DNA from: JBLHKE01 sp047619485
Lineage (GTDB): Bacteria > Verrucomicrobiota > Verrucomicrobiia > Verrucomicrobiales > DEV007
Direction of reading: 5' to 3'
Length of the DNA: 7,175 nucleotides
Assembly (NCBI GenBank): GCA_047619485.1
Contig: JBLHKE010000399.1
Span: 1-7,175 of the forward strand
Below are positions 3,660 to 7,175 of this stretch, in pieces. The notes below the pieces were generated by a model, which had not been told where the DNA came from, searched no databases, and saw only the letters and a program-made list of their open reading frames with translations. The position numbers and the translations under genes are program-made. Numbering within the stretch: the stretch's first letter is position 1; the number at the start of each line of letters is the position of its first letter.

Positions 3660-6494
3660 ATGAAAATTCTGTGGACGTTTGTGCTTACTGTAATTCTGGG
3701 ATCGGCCTTCGTGGCGGCGGCTCAGCCGTTGCCCGATCTTGAAAAGCCGATCGAAGACCCGGCGACGGGGCTGAACGTCCCGCCGGGTTTTGCGGCCGAA
3801 CTCATCTACAAAGTTGACAAGAGCAAGTATGGCTCGTGGATCACGCTGATCTTCGACAAGCAAGGCCGACTGATCGTTTCGGACCAAGGCGGGGCGGGTG
3901 TGTTCCGTCTGACGCTGCCCAAGATCGGCGAGAAGTTTTCCGAGCAGAACATCACCAAGCTCAATCTCAAGAACTCCGTGCAGGGTTTTCTTTTCGCATT
4001 CGATCACCTTTACGCGATTCGATTCGGTTCGTTGTCTCGCGCTCCGGTGTCGCCCGATGGTGAGATTGGTCCCGAAGAGGTGATCTCAGAATTGCAGGGT
4101 AGCGGAGAACACGGCCCACACTCAGCAATCATCTCCGAAGACGGCAAGAGCCTCTATGTCATCGGGGGCAACATGACGCGGGCGCCGAAGCACGAGTACT
4201 CGCGCATTCAGGAGAATATGCGCGATGACGTGCTGCTCCAGCACTACACCTACGGACACAACGCGGGAGGCAAGGCTCCGGCCGGCTTCGTGATGAAGTT
4301 CAGCCCGGACGGCAAGCGGCGCGAGCTGATGAGCATGGGCTACCGCAACCCCGTCGACTTCTGCCTGAATCGTCACGGCGAGATGTTCGTCTACGACGCC
4401 GACATGGAGTACGACATCGCCGCGCCCTGGTATCGACCCACGCGGATCAATCACGGCGTGTCCGGCGGCGAGAACGGCTGGCGGGCCACGACCCAGAAGT
4501 GGCGCAAGTATCACGCGGACACCGTGGGATCGGTGGTGGACATCGGTCCCGGCTGCCCGACCGGCGTGATCCCCGGCACGAACGCCAAGTTCCCCACGCA
4601 TTACCGCGATGCGCTGTTCGTCTGCGACTGGACGTTCGCGACGATGTATTCGATTCACCTCAAGCCCAAGGGGTCGTCCTACACCGCCGAGAAACGGGAG
4701 TTTCTCTCCAACACCAAGGGCTCGCTGCCGCTGACCGATGTGCAGATCGGCCCGGATGGAAACATGTATTTCACGGTAGGCGGCCGAGGCGGTCAGTCCT
4801 ATCTTTACCGTGTCTATTACAAAGGTGACGCGTCCACGAAACTATCCGAGTTGGACATCACCGGTGCCGATACACGAGCAGCCCGACGCAAGCTCGAAGC
4901 CTTTCACGGCCATGCCGACCCTAAGGCGCTGGACACCTCATGGCCTTATCTGAGCAGCGATGACTACCACCTTCGTTACGCCGCACGGATCGCGATCGAA
5001 TGGCAGGACGCAGCGACGTGGGCGGACAAGGCTTATCAGGAGCCGAACGATGTCGCCGCGATCCACGCCTTGCTCGGCCTCAGTCGGCGTGACGTGAAAG
5101 GCAGCCTGCCCTCGATCCTCACGCGTCTAAACAAGGTCGACTTCAAGAAGCTCAACAAAGAGGGCCGGTTGGCGCTGCTGCGAACCTACGCGGTGGCCAT
5201 GAGCCGCCACGGCATGCCCGAGCCGGTCCTGAAGAAGGCGGTGGGCGATGCCCTCGTTCCGCATTTTCCCAGCAAAGACGACAACACCAACGAAGAACTC
5301 TGCCGCGTGCTCAGCTACCTGGAGCACCCCTCGGTCGTGGCCAAGACGGTCGCGCTGATGAAAGTCACTCAGACGAAGGTATCTGAGTACGACGCCGAAA
5401 TCATCAAGCGGAACAAGGGCTACGGCTCGAGCATCCTCAAGTCCATGCAGACGGCGCCGAACACCCTCAACATGCACTACCTGTTCTGCCTTAAGGACGT
5501 GAAGGTCGGCTGGTCAACCGATGATCGCAAATTCTACCTGGGCTGGGTTCAGGACCTGATGGGCAAGAGCGGCGGGAACATGTATGCCTCGTTCATGCAG
5601 AAGATCCGGGAGACGGCCATCGAGAACGTGCCAGAGAGTGAGAAGCTGGCGCTCAAATATCTCATGGGTGAAGTGAAGACCATTGATCTATCCAAACTGC
5701 CCAAGGCGACGGGCCCCGCCGTCGCGTGGACCGTGGAATCCGCTCTCAAGATGCTCGGCAAACAACCGCTTGCTGGCCGCGATCTGGCGAACGGCAAGAA
5801 GATGTTTAAGGCGGGCTTTTGCGTAGCTTGCCACCGGTTCGGCTCCGAGGGCGGCGGCGTGGGCCCCGACCTCACGAACCTCGCCAAGCGCAGCGATTAC
5901 AAATCGATCCTCGAGTCCATCCTGCAGCCCGGCCTCGTGGTGTCCGATCAGTTCGAGCAGCACGAGATCAAGATGAAGGACGGCTCGGTCGTGCTGGGAC
6001 GGATTGTGTCCCAGGAAGATGGCGTGCTGGCACTGGTGCAGTCGGGTTTCGAACCGAATAAGCTGACAAAGGTAAAAACGTCCGACATGGCATCGAAGAA
6101 GGCGTCCAAGCTGTCCATGATGCCCCCGGCTCTGATCTACTCGATGAACGCCGATGAGCTGAAAGACCTGATCGCTTACTTTGTTTCTCAGGGCAATCCG
6201 AAACACTCCGTCTACCAGAAGCCAAAGAAACCCAACCTGTCAGCCAAGAAACTGAATATCCAATTAGTCAGTGCGGTCTATGGCGTCGCAGATGACACCG
6301 GGAAACAGATGGACGTTCGTAAGCAGGTGAAACGAAATATAGATCTACGCGATTATGATTTCGCGATGACGAATGCTCTCGCGGGAAGAGATCCTGCGCC
6401 GGGTATCCCTAAAGTCCTGATCATTAAGTACACCCTTGATGGCAAGACCGTCACCAAAACAATCGCAGAGAACAGCCGTATTCCGTGGGAATAA
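3660..6494 (+). CDS. PVC-type heme-binding protein: beta-propeller dehydrogenase-like, HEAT-like, cytochrome c, DUF3395-like
   Basis: A 944-residue secreted protein. ATG 3660 is chosen because it opens a clear signal peptide (MKILWTFVLTVILGSAFVAAAQ, cleavage likely after A21); the in-frame ATG at 3576 would bury it. Residues about 37-400 form a PQQ/soluble glucose dehydrogenase-like six-bladed propeller: VPPGF (40-44), HGPH (151-154), GYRNP (227-231), YDADMEYD (245-252) and a PWYRPTRINHGVSGGENGWR block, the signature of the planctomycete/verrucomicrobial TIGR02604 group. Residues about 410-690 are helical, HEAT-like. A cytochrome c module follows at about 705-840 with CVACH (721-725) and a SMMPP methionine ligand (820/821), the TIGR02603 type. 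Residues 861-944 resemble DUF3395 (YGV...VDV-like...LAGRDPAPG..K.L.I.YT.DG...IP). Probably a periplasmic redox enzyme for a sugar-type substrate; the substrate is not predictable. Transcribed alone, as hairpins follow. Confidence 0.93.
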   Translation: MKILWTFVLTVILGSAFVAAAQPLPDLEKPIEDPATGLNVPPGFAAELIYKVDKSKYGSWITLIFDKQGRLIVSDQGGAGVFRLTLPKIGEKFSEQNITKLNLKNSVQGFLFAFDHLYAIRFGSLSRAPVSPDGEIGPEEVISELQGSGEHGPHSAIISEDGKSLYVIGGNMTRAPKHEYSRIQENMRDDVLLQHYTYGHNAGGKAPAGFVMKFSPDGKRRELMSMGYRNPVDFCLNRHGEMFVYDADMEYDIAAPWYRPTRINHGVSGGENGWRATTQKWRKYHADTVGSVVDIGPGCPTGVIPGTNAKFPTHYRDALFVCDWTFATMYSIHLKPKGSSYTAEKREFLSNTKGSLPLTDVQIGPDGNMYFTVGGRGGQSYLYRVYYKGDASTKLSELDITGADTRAARRKLEAFHGHADPKALDTSWPYLSSDDYHLRYAARIAIEWQDAATWADKAYQEPNDVAAIHALLGLSRRDVKGSLPSILTRLNKVDFKKLNKEGRLALLRTYAVAMSRHGMPEPVLKKAVGDALVPHFPSKDDNTNEELCRVLSYLEHPSVVAKTVALMKVTQTKVSEYDAEIIKRNKGYGSSILKSMQTAPNTLNMHYLFCLKDVKVGWSTDDRKFYLGWVQDLMGKSGGNMYASFMQKIRETAIENVPESEKLALKYLMGEVKTIDLSKLPKATGPAVAWTVESALKMLGKQPLAGRDLANGKKMFKAGFCVACHRFGSEGGGVGPDLTNLAKRSDYKSILESILQPGLVVSDQFEQHEIKMKDGSVVLGRIVSQEDGVLALVQSGFEPNKLTKVKTSDMASKKASKLSMMPPALIYSMNADELKDLIAYFVSQGNPKHSVYQKPKKPNLSAKKLNIQLVSAVYGVADDTGKQMDVRKQVKRNIDLRDYDFAMTNALAGRDPAPGIPKVLIIKYTLDGKTVTKTIAENSRIPWE

Positions 6495-6518
6495 GCGCCA
6501 AACTGGCGGAGCCTAACC

Positions 6519-6559
6519 GCGGAGCCCTCCGCAGGAGGGATATTTAAAAATCCTCTCCT
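6519..6559 (+). terminator. Two back-to-back hairpins after the cytochrome gene
   Basis: GCGGA/TCCGC (6519-6532, four-base loop) is followed at once by AGGAGGGAT (6533-6541) pairing with ATCCTCTCCT (6550-6559), a 9-bp stem with one G·U and one bulged C around an A/T loop. They begin 25 bases past the stop. No U-run follows the second stem. CCCTCC (6525-6530) could alternatively pair with GGAGGG (6534-6539), so two folds compete. Confidence 0.45.
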
Positions 6560-6873
6560 ACGACTACGCATCGTTGGGATATCGGGAGGGGTATGAAGTG
6601 GCCCAACACGCTTTTCAGTGGGTTTTCAGCAGATTGGGCTCCAGCAGCCCAGATGAGGACAGCCCCTGGCCGACTCCGACCCACTCAAACCCGCGTAGGA
6701 TCTTTTTGTGTATTCTGGAAAAAAATACAAGAGGCTGTTTAGAATGCAGAATCGTCTCGGTTTAGGGGGCAAGTAGCAGGTAGGTTGCAAGAATGCAGCT
6801 GGATCGAACCAAGCGATCGTGACTGCTATGGCCACGATTGATAGGTCTCTTAACAATCACCAAAAATAATTTT
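6560..6873. other. Spacer upstream of moxR with a nested hairpin; no supported gene
   Basis: This 313-base stretch contains TGGGCT-CCAGC-AGCCCA (6635-6651) nested inside AGTGGGT (6617-6623) pairing with ACCCACT (6678-6684), then TGTATT/AATACA (6709-6714 with 6724-6729), and a 9-base direct repeat AGAATGCAG (6741-6749 and 6790-6798). A 63-codon frame opening with TTG at 6574 has no similarity I recognise. TTGATA (6838-6843) could be a -35, but its -10 would fall only a few bases before the ATG at 6874, so I do not call a promoter. Confidence 0.45.
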
Positions 6874-7175
6874 ATGGATACCAAGAACGAAACCGAAGAC
6901 ATACAGGCCGTGGAGAGACTCGGCGAGGCGAGGGACAGGATCGTGACCGAGCTGCGCAAGACCATCGTCGGCATGGACGACGTGATCGACGAGCTGATGA
7001 TTGCCATTTTTTCCCGCGGCCACTGCTTGCTGGTTGGCGTGCCTGGTTTGGCGAAGACATTGCTGGTCAGCTCGCTGGCGGAGACGATGTCCTTGGGGTT
7101 CAAACGCATTCAATTCACGCCGGACCTGATGCCGTCCGACATCACCGGGACCGAGTTGCTGCAGGAAGATCCGGA
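6874..7175 (+). CDS. MoxR-family AAA+ ATPase, N-terminal part
   Basis: From ATG 6874 the frame is open to the right edge (100 full codons). The Walker A motif is GVPGLAKT (residues 55-62), preceded by the MoxR-typical IVGMDDVIDEL...GHCLLV and followed by RIQFTPDLMPSDITGTELL (78-96), the pre-Walker-B signature of the family. MoxR ATPases act as chaperones for von Willebrand A-domain proteins and are commonly followed by DUF58 and BatA/BatB-type genes, which would lie outside the window. ATG 6874 lacks a Shine-Dalgarno (upstream is A/T-rich CAAAAATAATTTT), but no earlier in-frame start gives a better N-terminus. No defects in the visible part; Walker B and sensor motifs are beyond the edge. Confidence 0.93.
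   Translation, partial: MDTKNETEDIQAVERLGEARDRIVTELRKTIVGMDDVIDELMIAIFSRGHCLLVGVPGLAKTLLVSSLAETMSLGFKRIQFTPDLMPSDITGTELLQEDP

Noticed and set aside
4122..4658. 178-codon minus-strand ORF, and other minus-strand ORFs within 3660-6494
   Set aside because: Shadows of the high-GC cytochrome gene, whose domains are continuous through this region.
6593..6742. 49-codon plus-strand ORF after GGAGGGG
   Set aside because: The purine run is one base from the ATG, too close for a ribosome-binding site, and the peptide has no recognisable character.
1..7175. CRISPR array, tRNA or rRNA gene
   Set aside because: No regularly spaced repeats and no cloverleaf or rRNA-like stretches were seen on either strand.

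Overview
The window looks like a chromosomal stretch from a member of the Planctomycetota–Verrucomicrobiota group, most likely Verrucomicrobiota. Three things point there. One is a 944-residue secreted protein of the PVC-type heme-binding family (beta-propeller, helical repeats, CxxCH cytochrome c module). The second is a glycine-zipper lipoprotein whose tail resembles ones I associate with verrucomicrobia. The third is the absence of strong Shine-Dalgarno sites ahead of most genes. The assignment is inference; there is no rRNA or other marker in the window.

Layout. Positions 1-120 (minus) hold the start of a REP-associated tyrosine transposase gene that runs off the left edge, with a palindrome upstream of it. 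Positions 280-687 (minus) encode a small glycine-zipper lipoprotein. Positions 916-2284 are one dead IS256-family insertion sequence: both imperfect terminal inverted repeats are recognisable, but the transposase gene is broken by an internal deletion and a one-base frameshift. Beyond its right end lies a small acidic hypothetical ORF (2297-2533) and then a palindrome-rich spacer. Positions 2685-3625 are bracketed by a 17-nt exact inverted repeat and contain a four-cysteine zinc-ribbon-like small gene and the apparent debris of one or two further small ORFs. Positions 3660-6494 carry the large PVC cytochrome gene, followed by back-to-back hairpins. A 313-base spacer with a nested hairpin precedes a MoxR-family AAA+ ATPase gene that starts at 6874 and is cut by the right edge.

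The genes do not form one obvious pathway. The right half (secreted cytochrome-dehydrogenase-like protein, then MoxR) is ordinary core-type content for this group. The left half (RAYT, dead IS, gene scraps, inverted repeats) is a small zone of mobile-element traffic and decay. I did not find a convincing new multi-gene system. The best leads are the repeat-bracketed 2685-3625 segment, the C-terminal DUF3395-like domain on the cytochrome protein, and the GCAA-repeat run just upstream of that gene.
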